Assembly (NCBI GenBank): GCA_946885765.1
Contig: CAMPHD010000051.1
Span: 1-13,155, forward strand
Source: an uncultured Thalassospira sp.
Lineage (GTDB): Bacteria > Pseudomonadota > Alphaproteobacteria > Rhodospirillales_A > Thalassospiraceae
DNA length: 13,155 nucleotides
Direction of reading: 5' to 3'
Shown piece after piece: positions 1 to 6,008 of the stretch (position 1 is the stretch's first letter; each line of letters opens with the position of its first letter). Under the pieces are notes generated by a model, which saw only the letters and a list, made by a program, of their open reading frames with translations, searched no databases and was not told the DNA's origin. The position numbers and the translations under genes were made by a program.

Positions 1-462
1 CAACCCGACCTGATCAAGCGCGTCAAGTGCGCGCGACTGACGTTCATCTTCGGCAACGCCTGCCAGTTCAAGGCCGAATGCGGCATTGTCGACGACGCTC
101 ATATGCGGCATCAGGGCAAAAGACTGAAACACCATCGACATGTCGCGACGGCGCAATTCGCGCAGTTCCTCGTCGCTCATGGCAGCAATATCGGTGCCGT
201 CATAAAGCACCTGGCCCGATGTCGGCTCTATCAGGCGGTTTAACAGGCGAACCAGCGTTGACTTGCCAGAGCCCGAAAGCCCCATGACAACGAAAATTTC
301 GCCCTGGCGTACGGTAAAGCTTGCACCGCAAACACCGACGGTTTGCCCGGTCTTGTCAAAAATTTCGGCTTTGTCGATCCCGTCATTGATCATCTGCATG
401 GCTTGATCGGGACGGTCGCCAAAGACTTTGTAAAGGTCCTTTACAACGATTTTATCGGTCAT
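1..462 (-). CDS. proV: Glycine betaine/proline ABC transporter ATP-binding protein, N-terminal part (cut by window edge)
   Basis: This is the ATPase subunit that powers uptake of glycine betaine, proline betaine or similar osmoprotectants at the cytoplasmic face of the inner membrane. The 154 residues present begin [16 protein letters not shown] and are open to the window edge. The Walker A motif GLSGSGKST is at residues 61-69, followed by [10 protein letters not shown], which is very typical of ProV/OpuAA. The Q-loop is FQSFALMPH with Q113. The long N-terminal insert before Walker A (about residues 12-45) also fits ProV rather than a generic ABC ATPase. The signature motif, Walker B and the C-terminal CBS domains expected in the family (about 400 residues) lie outside the window. 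The ATG at 460-462 follows an AAGGG ribosome site. A proW permease gene is expected further left. The gene is divergent from the MarR regulator, whose probable operator covers its promoter. Confidence 0.92.
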   Translation of the reverse strand, partial: MTDKIVVKDLYKVFGDRPDQAMQMINDGIDKAEIFDKTGQTVGVCGASFTVRQGEIFVVMGLSGSGKSTLVRLLNRLIEPTSGQVLYDGTDIAAMSDEELRELRRRDMSMVFQSFALMPHMSVVDNAAFGLELAGVAEDERQSRALDALDQVGL

Positions 463-617
463 TGGCCCTTGTCATTTGTTGTTATCGGGCAACAAGCTGC
501 GTGTATCCCGGGTTTCGGAAACCGCGCGATGCCATCCATTGGAAATGTCATGTCGAGACAGGTGTGATCGTTGCGCCTGATCGCGCCTGTTCCCCCAATT
601 TCGTCACATTCTGTATC

Positions 618-651
618 TTGATAGTTACAGATCAAAACATTTGATGTCAAA
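618..651 (-). promoter_or_regulatory. Probable proV promoter overlapped by two inverted repeats (candidate MarR operator)
   Basis: On the minus strand a perfect -35 box TTGACA (645-650) is followed after 18 bases by AACTAT (621-626), which carries a TG extension one base upstream. Two inverted repeats lie directly on these boxes: TTTGA/TCAAA around TG (640-651) over the -35, and TTGAT/ATCAA with an 8-base spacer (618-635) over the -10. Short AT-rich dyads that cover a promoter in a divergent gap are the usual arrangement for MarR-type repressors. The boxes and repeats are seen in the sequence; the link to the regulator at 702 is inferred. Confidence 0.5.
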
Positions 652-652
652 T

Positions 653-658
653 TATAAT
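653..658 (+). promoter_or_regulatory. Perfect -10 box upstream of the MarR gene
   Basis: A consensus TATAAT lies 43 bases before the ATG at 702. No good -35 box is found 16-18 bases upstream, which suits an activated or weak promoter. Transcription would start near 665, so an upstream in-frame ATG at 657 could not be translated. This supports the start at 702. The TTTGA/TCAAA repeat ends two bases before this box, so the same operator could repress both directions. Confidence 0.4.
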
Positions 659-701
659 GGGGCTAAGTTGGCCCGATTGCATGACAGGGAGAATTGCGCG
701 C

Positions 702-1196
702 ATGATCACAGATCAGCAGAAAAGAAGAGAATTTCTGGACGTTCTGGTCGCATTGCGACAAATCATTCGCGCAACGGACCTGCACTCCAAGCATGTTATG
801 AAGGTTTGTGGTCTTACTGTTCCACAGCTTGTTGTTCTTCTGGCAATCGAAGAATTGGGGGCGGTGACGGTCAAGGAAATCTCGCGGCATGTATCGCTTA
901 GTCAGGCAACCGTGACGACAATCCTGAACCGGCTTGAAGACCGTGGTTTTATCGAACGTGCGCGCAATGCCGATGACAAACGGGTGGTCAACAGTCGCCT
1001 GACGGAAAAGGGATTGTCCGTTTTAAGTGACACGCCCCCCCTGATGGATAGCGACTTCATGCAGCGTTATGAAATGCTCGACCTGAACGAGCGCGACCGC
1101 ATCCTTGCCTCCCTGCAACATGTCGCCCGTCTGATGGATACAGAAGAAGTCGACCCTAGGCCGCCGACCGGCACGGCCCGGTTTCCAGCAGACTGA
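702..1196 (+). CDS. MarR-family transcriptional regulator, probably of osmoprotectant uptake
   Basis: This is a winged helix-turn-helix DNA-binding protein of 164 residues, a normal MarR length. The wHTH spans about residues 40-107. The helix-turn-helix is VTVKEISRHVSLSQATVTT, followed by NRLEDRGFIER. The wing contains DDKRVV, the Asp-x-Arg signature of MarR proteins. The N- and C-terminal helices (about 3-36 and 115-145) would form the dimer interface. The ATG at 702 was chosen because AGGGAGA lies nine bases upstream. Longer in-frame starts at 657 and 681 lack such a site, and the 657 start overlaps the -10 box. The gene sits between proV (divergent) and proX (convergent), so control of betaine transport is likely. 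MarR proteins such as EctR and CosR regulate compatible-solute genes in other bacteria, which makes this one of that kind by inference; orthology is not shown. Confidence 0.85.
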   Translation: MITDQQKRREFLDVLVALRQIIRATDLHSKHVMKVCGLTVPQLVVLLAIEELGAVTVKEISRHVSLSQATVTTILNRLEDRGFIERARNADDKRVVNSRLTEKGLSVLSDTPPLMDSDFMQRYEMLDLNERDRILASLQHVARLMDTEEVDPRPPTGTARFPAD

Positions 1197-1233
1197 ACTT
1201 GTCGCCCGATGGCATACTTGGTTTGGTATGCGT

Positions 1234-1265
1234 AAAAAAAAGGGGCAGATTATAAAACCTGCCCC
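1234..1265 (-). terminator. Strong rho-independent terminator of proX
   Basis: Read on the minus strand, a perfect 7-bp GC-rich stem (GGGGCAG/CTGCCCC at 1242-1248 and 1259-1265) with a 10-base loop is followed by eight uridines (the A-run at 1234-1241). It lies about 48 bases after the proX stop codon. On the plus strand the stem is followed only by a mixed GTATTGTTATTT, so it may also weakly stop transcription coming from the MarR gene. Confidence 0.9.
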
Positions 1266-1312
1266 GTATTGTTATTTGAACGCACCTTTACAAATCAGCT
1301 TGCAAGCCTGCT

Positions 1313-2344
1313 TTAAAGTGCAGCCTCAACCCGTTTTGCAACATCTTCCGGCACCCAAGCTTTCCACACTTCCGGCTTTTCTTTCAGGAAATAAAGGGCG
1401 GTGCCTTCGGGTTTTTCCTCGTTTTCCTGCATATAGGCCAGCATTTCCGAAACCATTGCATTGCTGGTTTCATAGTGTGTCAGGAACTCGATCAATTTGG
1501 GGGCTGATTTCATGAATTTGGTATTGACCCCGACTGTCACCGTGCTTTCGGGATAGGCCGTTGCCTTTGCCGGATTTGCATCGGTTTTCAGTTTGTCAAA
1601 AATCGACTGGTCATAGGCCGGTTCCTCAAGACGGTAGCTGTCATAAAGCCCCAGCACCCAGGTCGGGCCCCAGTAATAGTAAAGCGCCGGTTCGCCACGT
1701 TTATGTGCCGATGCGATGGCGGCTGAAAGAGCGGCGCCTGTACCGGGACGGAAGTTGGTGAAGCTGTCATCAAGGCCATAGGCAGAAAGTTTCGCCGAAT
1801 TGACCTTTTCGCAGACCCAGCCAGCCGGGCAGTTATAAAAACGCCCCTTGTCCGGTTCTTCGGCATCTTCAAACAGTTTGGCGTATTTCGGCAGGTCATC
1901 GACGGATTTCAGATCGGGTGCCATTGGCTCGATCCCGCGCTCCTTATCGCCTTCGATCACATAACGCGGCACGAACCAGCCTTCGACCGCATCATCGAAA
2001 TTTACCCCGATCTGGGTAACATTTCCGGCGGCCTCGGCCTTTTTCCATGCATCGGCGACGTTATCACGCCAGATTTCCATGACGACGTCGATGTCACCCT
2101 TGCCGGCGCCGGTCAAAAGCGGAATGACATCGCCGGGCAGGGCGTCGGTCTGACAACCGTAACCCTTTTCAATGATAAAGCGCGCAACCGCATTATGGAA
2201 AAGCGCGCTGTCATAATTCAGTCCGGCGAACATCACCGGACGATCGATCTCGCAACTGGCATCCTGTGCCTGTGCGCTTGTGAAACTGGAAAATGCAAGG
2301 CCAGCGGCCATAAGCATAGCGGCTCCGGTAGGCAGGATGTTCAT
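1313..2344 (-). CDS. proX: Glycine betaine/proline-type ABC transporter periplasmic substrate-binding protein
   Basis: This is an OpuAC/ProX-type periplasmic protein that captures a quaternary-amine osmoprotectant and delivers it to the ProV-ProW transporter. The predicted protein has 343 residues. A Sec signal peptide covers residues 1-26 (hydrophobic core, then SAQA before QDASCEID). The mature part shows family landmarks: PVMFAGLNYDSALFHNAVA near 36-54, GDIDVVMEIWRDN near 83-95, GWFVPRYVIEG near 122-132 and ALYYYWGPTWVLG near 220-232. Tryptophans 92, 123, 225 and 229 are candidates for the aromatic cage that holds trimethylammonium groups. Cysteines 31, 64, 172 and 178 could form two disulfides. 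I start at the ATG at 2342-2344, seven bases after AGGG; the adjacent GTG at 2345-2347 is the alternative. The gene is separated from proV by the inverted MarR gene and has its own terminator, so it is transcribed separately. Binding of choline or proline betaine cannot be excluded. Confidence 0.88.
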   Translation of the reverse strand: MNILPTGAAMLMAAGLAFSSFTSAQAQDASCEIDRPVMFAGLNYDSALFHNAVARFIIEKGYGCQTDALPGDVIPLLTGAGKGDIDVVMEIWRDNVADAWKKAEAAGNVTQIGVNFDDAVEGWFVPRYVIEGDKERGIEPMAPDLKSVDDLPKYAKLFEDAEEPDKGRFYNCPAGWVCEKVNSAKLSAYGLDDSFTNFRPGTGAALSAAIASAHKRGEPALYYYWGPTWVLGLYDSYRLEEPAYDQSIFDKLKTDANPAKATAYPESTVTVGVNTKFMKSAPKLIEFLTHYETSNAMVSEMLAYMQENEEKPEGTALYFLKEKPEVWKAWVPEDVAKRVEAAL

Positions 2345-2482
2345 CACTTTTCCCTTTGACTATCTTCTACGGTCCGGAAGCGCATCAAATGCAATGTCCG
2401 ACGGTTGAATGCCGTCATGTCACCAGTGGTTGTTCGTTTGCTCCCCTGACTGGACTTTGCCCCTGATACAGGTGGGGTAAAG

Positions 2483-2500
2483 TTTAACCTTGGGGTTAAA
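2483..2500. promoter_or_regulatory. Inverted repeat, possible operator
   Basis: Arms TTTAACC and GGTTAAA form a perfect 7-bp dyad around TTGG. It lies about 140 bases upstream of the proX start codon and about 60 bases upstream of the possible exonuclease -10 box. There is no adjacent T-run, so it is more like a protein-binding site than a terminator. The binding protein is unknown. Confidence 0.4.
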
Positions 2501-2543
2501 GGTGACGCAACCCTGCTTGCCGACATTTGCCGGACTTGTGATG

Positions 2544-2552
2544 TGCCATAAT
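2544..2552 (+). promoter_or_regulatory. Possible extended -10 promoter of the exonuclease gene
   Basis: CATAAT (2547-2552, five of six consensus bases) is preceded by TG and one spacer base, the extended -10 pattern. No good -35 box is present at the expected distance. If it is used, the transcript would start near 2559 and have a leader of about 140 bases containing the hairpins at 2574-2595 and 2635-2655. Confidence 0.3.
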
Positions 2553-2573
2553 GGGTTGCAGTCTAAAACGATC

Positions 2574-2595
2574 CTCCTGACAACCATGTCAGGAG
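2574..2595 (+). repeat. 9-bp perfect hairpin in the exonuclease leader
   Basis: Arm CTCCTGACA (2574-2582) is exactly complementary to TGTCAGGAG (2587-2595), with a 4-base loop. No T-run follows on the plus strand, and only TTTT some bases later on the minus strand. It is therefore probably a leader-RNA structure or a DNA operator rather than an efficient terminator. Confidence 0.5.
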
Positions 2596-2634
2596 ATGTC
2601 AGTGCGTTCGCGATTGCGGGGATGGAATTTTGAC

Positions 2635-2655
2635 CGGAAGTTCGTGAAACTTCCG
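2635..2655 (+). repeat. 8-bp perfect hairpin close to the exonuclease start
   Basis: Arm CGGAAGTT (2635-2642) pairs with AACTTCCG (2648-2655) around a 5-base loop. It ends 47 bases before the exonuclease ATG and does not cover the ribosome site. No T-run follows. It may affect RNA stability or be a regulator site; the role is unknown. Confidence 0.45.
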
Positions 2656-2702
2656 TGTGGCATGGTTATGCTGCGCCAAACGCATTTTCGCCGGGGGCCA
2701 CC

Positions 2703-3536
2703 ATGACGCATGACAGTCTTTTTGTTTTTGATATCGAAACCGTTCCAGATATCGATGTTCTGCCGCAATTGACCGGCGAAACGGCGCCTGATCCTGCAAC
2801 CGGGCGCGAAATGCTTGAAAAATATCATCTTGATATCACCGATGGTCGAAACGGTTTCCCGCGCCAGCCGTTTCACAGGGTTGTCGCGATCAGCTTTCTG
2901 CGTGCGACGATCCAGCGCGATGGCAATCTCGAAACCTACGAGATCGAAGAATTGCGTTCTGGCGGGGATTTGACCAGCGAGGAAAAGGACCTTGTGAACG
3001 GATTCTTTGCCTATTGTGGCAAGCTTTATCCTAGGCTGGTCAGCTTCAACGGGCGCGGTTTTGATCTGCCGGTTTTGAAATATCGCGCTATGAAGCATGG
3101 CGTGTCTGCGCGCTGGCTGCATCAATCTGCCAATAAATGGGAAAACTATACATCGCGTTATGCGCCGAACTGGCATTGCGATCTGGCCGAAGTTCTTTCC
3201 GATTATGGGGCATCCGCCAGAACCAAGATGAACGAGGTCTGTGCTGCCCTTGATCTTCCGGGCAAGACCGGCGTTGATGGCAGCAAGGTCTCGGATATGT
3301 ATGACAAAGGCGAAATTGAAGGCATCCGTCGTTATTGCGAAACCGATGTTCTTAACACGTATCTCCTTTATCTGCGTTACGTGCTTCACACCGGGTTAAG
3401 CGACCATGACGGTTATAATCATGCAATCAATCTGACCGTTGCATGGCTTGAAGAGCGCGCAGGGGACATTCCGGAGTATCAGGAATTTCTTGATGCCTGG
3501 AAAGGCGCAAGCAAAGGATCGTTCAACCTGCTTTAG
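2703..3536 (+). CDS. DEDDy-type 3'-5' exonuclease (PolB exonuclease-like family)
   Basis: This is a predicted cytoplasmic DnaQ-fold nuclease related to the exonuclease domain of family B DNA polymerases (the DNA_pol_B_exo2-type family), 277 residues long. Exo I is FVFDIETVPD, with metal ligands D10 and E12. Exo II is SFNGRGFDLP, with D121. Exo III is YCETD (Y211, D215), so the enzyme belongs to the DEDDy subgroup with all four acidic residues intact. HCDLAEVL near 158-165 is also typical. No polymerase domain is present, so it acts alone, presumably in DNA repair or RNA/DNA end trimming; the real substrate is unknown. The ATG at 2703 follows a G-rich CGGGGG site and places Exo I at the usual N-terminal distance; a longer start at 2655 would add an unrelated leader overlapping a hairpin. 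It appears to be monocistronic. Confidence 0.88.
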   Translation: MTHDSLFVFDIETVPDIDVLPQLTGETAPDPATGREMLEKYHLDITDGRNGFPRQPFHRVVAISFLRATIQRDGNLETYEIEELRSGGDLTSEEKDLVNGFFAYCGKLYPRLVSFNGRGFDLPVLKYRAMKHGVSARWLHQSANKWENYTSRYAPNWHCDLAEVLSDYGASARTKMNEVCAALDLPGKTGVDGSKVSDMYDKGEIEGIRRYCETDVLNTYLLYLRYVLHTGLSDHDGYNHAINLTVAWLEERAGDIPEYQEFLDAWKGASKGSFNLL

Positions 3537-3545
3537 GTTAAATTT
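3525..3545 (+). terminator. Weak possible terminator at the end of the exonuclease gene
   Basis: A 5-bp stem (AACCT/AGGTT, 3525-3529 and 3535-3539) spans the stop codon and is followed by AAATTTT. The stem is short and AT-containing, so termination here would be weak. Confidence 0.25.
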
Positions 3546-3587
3546 TCCGGCTTGCTGTAATCTTTGGGAACGGATCGATATTTCTAT

Positions 3588-3605
3588 ATGTGAAATGCAT
3601 CACAT
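3588..3605 (+). promoter_or_regulatory. Perfect CRP-type palindrome
   Basis: ATGTGA (3588-3593) and TCACAT (3600-3605) are exact inverse complements separated by AATGCA. This matches the CRP/FNR-superfamily consensus TGTGA-N6-TCACA in every half-site base. It is centred about 133 bases upstream of the first iron-binding protein gene and about 60 bases after the exonuclease stop. It suggests control by a CRP-like activator, but alphaproteobacterial Crp/Fnr relatives vary in specificity, so the regulator is not identified. Confidence 0.55.
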
Positions 3606-3658
3606 CGCCGGGTTGAATTAGGGCGATCTCTGTTGAAATCGTGCCGCAGGGCGCTTAA

Positions 3659-3694
3659 TTGCATCTTTGCATTTGCAACTGATTTGCAGATGCA
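3659..3694 (+). promoter_or_regulatory. Cluster of TTGCA units with nested dyads (candidate iron-regulator operator)
   Basis: TTGCA occurs at 3659, 3667, 3673 and 3684, with ATGCA at 3690. The core TGCAA/TTGCA around CTGAT (3674-3688) is a perfect 5-5-5 dyad, and an outer dyad TGCATCT/AGATGCA (3660-3666 and 3688-3694) encloses it. TGCAA/TTGCA dyads resemble Fur-type boxes of alphaproteobacteria, and the site lies 36-71 bases before the start of an iron-uptake gene, where a repressor would be effective. The Fur assignment is inference from family context. A poor TTGAAA/TAATTG promoter-like pair lies just upstream (3633-3661). Confidence 0.4.
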
Positions 3695-3729
3695 TGCGGA
3701 TTTGATGGATTTCAACGGGGAATATTCAC

Positions 3730-4746
3730 ATGGACATCAGAAAGATTATTTGCGGTACGGTGTTGGGAGCTGCCACCGTTGCTGCCACGGCTGCGTCGGC
3801 ACAGGAAGTTAACGTTTATTCCTTGCGTCAGCCTTTTCTTGTCGAGCCGTTGTTTGAAAGCTTCACCAAGGAAACCGGCGTTAAGGTCAATGTGATCTTT
3901 GCTGAAAAAGGCCTTGTTGAACGCATCAAGCAGGAAGGGGCCAATAGCCCGGCCGATGTTCTGATGACGGTCGATATCAGCCGAATTCAGGAAGCCGTTG
4001 ATGCCGGTGTTACAGAGGCTGTCGACAGTGACGTCCTCGAAACCAACATTCCGGCACATCTTCGTGATGAAAACGATCAGTGGTTCGCCCTGACACAGCG
4101 TGGTCGTGCGCTTTATGCATCCAAGGATCGTGTGGCCGAGGGCGAAATCACCACCTACGAAGATTTGGCCGATCCGAAATGGAAGGGCCGCGTTTGCACT
4201 CGTCCGGGATCTCATGACTATAACGTTGCCCTGATTTCCTCGATGATTGCCCATCATGGTGCCGAAGAAGCCAAAACCTGGCTCGAAGGCCTGAAAGCAA
4301 ACCTTGCACGCAAGCCACAGGGCAATGATCGCGGTCAGGTCAAGGCGATCAAGGAAGGCGAATGTGATGTGGCCATCGCCAACACCTATTACTATGGCAA
4401 GATGCTGGACGATCCGGAACAGCGTGCATGGGCTGAATCGGTAAACATCGTCTTCCCGAATCAGGATGGTCGTGGCATGTCGATGAACATTTCCGGCATG
4501 ACCTTGATCAAGGGGGCACCGAACAAGGAAAATGCCGTCAAACTGATGGAATTCCTGTCGGGTGATGAAGCGCAGAAAATCTACGCTGAAGTGAACTATG
4601 AATATCCGGTCAAGCCGGGTGTTGAATGGTCCGACTATGTGAAATCATGGGGCACCTTCAAGGCCGACGAGCTTCCGCTGGCCGAAATTGCCCGTCTGCG
4701 TGCCGATGCGGTTCGCATGGTTGATCAGGTTGGCTACAACGAATAA
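3730..4746 (+). CDS. fbpA: Fe(3+) ABC transporter periplasmic binding protein, first copy
   Basis: This FbpA/FutA-type protein binds ferric iron in the periplasm and passes it to the permease encoded at 6009. It has 338 residues. The Sec signal peptide covers residues 1-25 (cleavage near SAQ/EVNVYS). The family signature ERIKQEGANSPADVLMTVD spans about 64-82. Probable iron ligands are Y164 (in SHDYN) and the tyrosines of NTYYYGKM (Y220-Y222). The N-terminal His-Tyr pair of FutA/cFbpA-type proteins is replaced by Gln-Pro in VYSLRQPF, which suggests coordination mainly by three tyrosines. C156 and C212 flank the ligand loops, are conserved in the second copy and could form a disulfide. The ATG follows GGGGAA seven bases upstream. 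A strong terminator ends the gene, so it is probably made as a separate abundant transcript, as is common for binding proteins. Confidence 0.9.
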   Translation: MDIRKIICGTVLGAATVAATAASAQEVNVYSLRQPFLVEPLFESFTKETGVKVNVIFAEKGLVERIKQEGANSPADVLMTVDISRIQEAVDAGVTEAVDSDVLETNIPAHLRDENDQWFALTQRGRALYASKDRVAEGEITTYEDLADPKWKGRVCTRPGSHDYNVALISSMIAHHGAEEAKTWLEGLKANLARKPQGNDRGQVKAIKEGECDVAIANTYYYGKMLDDPEQRAWAESVNIVFPNQDGRGMSMNISGMTLIKGAPNKENAVKLMEFLSGDEAQKIYAEVNYEYPVKPGVEWSDYVKSWGTFKADELPLAEIARLRADAVRMVDQVGYNE

Positions 4747-4778
4747 CCGAATTTTCGTTTTTCGAATAATTCCGGGAA

Positions 4779-4807
4779 GGGGCGGTAATGATTACCGTCC
4801 CTTTTTT
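4779..4807 (+). terminator. Strong rho-independent terminator between the two iron-binding protein genes
   Basis: A 9-bp stem (4779-4787 with 4793-4801, one G-U pair) encloses a 5-base loop and is followed at once by six uridines (4802-4807). It begins 32 bases after the stop of the first copy and separates its transcript from the second copy and the permease. Confidence 0.9.
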
Positions 4808-4876
4808 CGTATCCGGAATCCGGGCCGGTTGGCGGGGCAAACAGGAATGGACAAGCCGGTTATGTGCTATTGGCTC

Positions 4877-4906
4877 TTGCAAAACAGGTGGGCTGCCCTT
4901 TAATTT
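4877..4906 (+). promoter_or_regulatory. Possible promoter of the second binding protein and permease
   Basis: TTGCAA (4877-4882) and TTAATT (4900-4905) are separated by 17 bases and lie between the terminator and the second gene. The match to a sigma-70 promoter is moderate. An internal promoter is needed if the terminator at 4779 is efficient. An imperfect dyad AGTA...TACT (4918-4936) just downstream could be an operator but matches the classical Fur box poorly. Confidence 0.35.
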
Positions 4907-4973
4907 CCCCGGCAGTGAGTACAAATCATTCTTACTTGCCTTAACGCTTTGCGACCATTTCAGGAGATTCACG

Positions 4974-5996
4974 ATGACTTCACTGCGCAACAAGGTCTTT
5001 GGCATGATGGGCGCGGTGGTCGGGCTGACGGCATTTCAGGTAAATGCTGCCGAGGAAGTAAACGTTTATTCCCTGCGCCAACCCTTCCTGATTGAACCAA
5101 TGTTCGAACAATTTACCAAGGAAACCGGCATTCGGGTCAACACGCTGTTTTCGCAAAGCGGTTTGGTCGAACGCATCAAACATGAAGGTCGCAACAGCCC
5201 GGCTGATCTTCTGCTGACGGTTGATATCGGGCGCATCCAGGATGCTGTTGATGCCGATATCGCAACACCGCTTCAAAGCGACGTAATCGATGCCAATATT
5301 CCTGAACAATTTCGTGATCAGGACCATTTGTGGGTTGGTCTGACGACCCGTGCACGTGTCCTTTACACGTCGCTTGACCGTGTAAAGCCTGACGCCATTT
5401 CGACATACGAAGAACTTGCCGATCCGCAATGGAAGGGACGCATTTGTGTGCGTTCCGGGATGCATGTTTACAATATCGCATTGGTGGCCTCGATGATTAC
5501 GCATCATGGCGAGGAATACACAAAAACCTGGCTGCAGGGCCTGAAAGACAACCTTGCGCGCAAGCCGCAAGGGGCCGATATCGATCAGATCGAAGCCGTA
5601 TCACAGGGCGTTTGCGATCTCGCCATCGGCAATTCCTATTATTACGGCAAGATGCTTGATGATCCGAACAAAGCCGATGCGGCCAAGGAAGTCCGCATTG
5701 TTTTCCCCAATCAGGGTGACCGCGGTACGCATGTGAATATTTCCGGTGTTGCGCTGATCAAAAACGCACCTAACAAGGATAATGCGATCAAGCTGGTCGA
5801 ATTCCTTTCAGGGGACGAAGCACAGCATATGTATGCCGATGTGAATTTCGAATATCCGGTCAAGCCGGGCGTGGCATGGTCGGAAATGGTGCAGTCCTGG
5901 GGTACTTTCAAATCCGACACGCTGCCGCTTAACGAAGTTGCCAATAATCGTGGCGCTGCCATTCGTCTGATCGACGAAGTCGGCTTTAACGAATAG
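4974..5996 (+). CDS. fbpA: Fe(3+) ABC transporter periplasmic binding protein, second copy
   Basis: This is a tandem paralogue of the protein at 3730, with 340 residues. The two mature parts align from EVNVYSLRQPF to the last residue without a gap and appear roughly two-thirds identical by eye. The signal peptide covers about residues 1-26 (VNAAE). The probable ligands Y166 (in MHVYN) and Y222-Y224 (NSYYYGKM) are kept, as are C158 and C214 and the Gln-Pro replacement. Differences cluster on the likely surface and near the binding loop: TRPGSHDYN in copy one is VRSGMHVYN here, so affinity or the synergistic anion may differ. The ATG at 4974 follows AGGAGA seven bases upstream and gives a normal signal peptide; an upstream in-frame ATG at 4788 lies inside the terminator and is rejected. 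The permease gene starts 12 bases after the stop, so the two are cotranscribed. Confidence 0.9.
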   Translation: MTSLRNKVFGMMGAVVGLTAFQVNAAEEVNVYSLRQPFLIEPMFEQFTKETGIRVNTLFSQSGLVERIKHEGRNSPADLLLTVDIGRIQDAVDADIATPLQSDVIDANIPEQFRDQDHLWVGLTTRARVLYTSLDRVKPDAISTYEELADPQWKGRICVRSGMHVYNIALVASMITHHGEEYTKTWLQGLKDNLARKPQGADIDQIEAVSQGVCDLAIGNSYYYGKMLDDPNKADAAKEVRIVFPNQGDRGTHVNISGVALIKNAPNKDNAIKLVEFLSGDEAQHMYADVNFEYPVKPGVAWSEMVQSWGTFKSDTLPLNEVANNRGAAIRLIDEVGFNE

Positions 5997-6008
5997 GGCG
6001 CTGTTGGC

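Larger units (their letters stand above)
2345..2702. other. 358-base divergent intergenic region with three perfect inverted repeats
   Basis: This gap separates leftward proX from the rightward exonuclease gene. I find no convincing protein-coding gene in it. It holds three perfect inverted repeats (2483-2500, 2574-2595, 2635-2655), which are listed separately, plus a possible extended -10 box for the exonuclease. No convincing -35/-10 pair for proX is visible on the minus strand. Confidence 0.6.

Noticed and set aside
481..501. TTGTTG/CAACAA hairpin just upstream of the proV start
   Set aside because: Short, AT-rich and repetitive; it is not clearly more than chance and does not cover the ribosome site.
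657..701. N-terminal extension of the MarR regulator from an ATG at 657
   Set aside because: This ATG overlaps the TATAAT box and lacks a ribosome site; the ATG at 702 has AGGGAGA at good spacing.
1212..1231. GCATAC/GTATGC hairpin as a terminator of the MarR gene
   Set aside because: On the plus strand it is followed by an A-run rather than a T-run, so it is not an intrinsic terminator in that direction.
2589..3389. 266-codon open frame on the minus strand opposite the exonuclease
   Set aside because: It lacks family motifs and lies antisense to a gene with all four DEDD residues intact; it is a by-product of codon bias.
3712..4257. 181-codon minus-strand open frame, with a similar one at 4980-5570
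   Set aside because: The two resemble each other only because both are antisense to the paralogous iron-binding protein genes. No independent coding evidence.
4918..4936. Classical Fur box upstream of the second iron-binding gene
   Set aside because: Only about half of the 19 consensus positions match in either orientation and the dyad is limited to four bases per side.
4788..4973. 62-residue N-terminal extension of the second iron-binding protein
   Set aside because: It would start inside the terminator of the first copy and bury the signal peptide; the ATG at 4974 has AGGAGA upstream.
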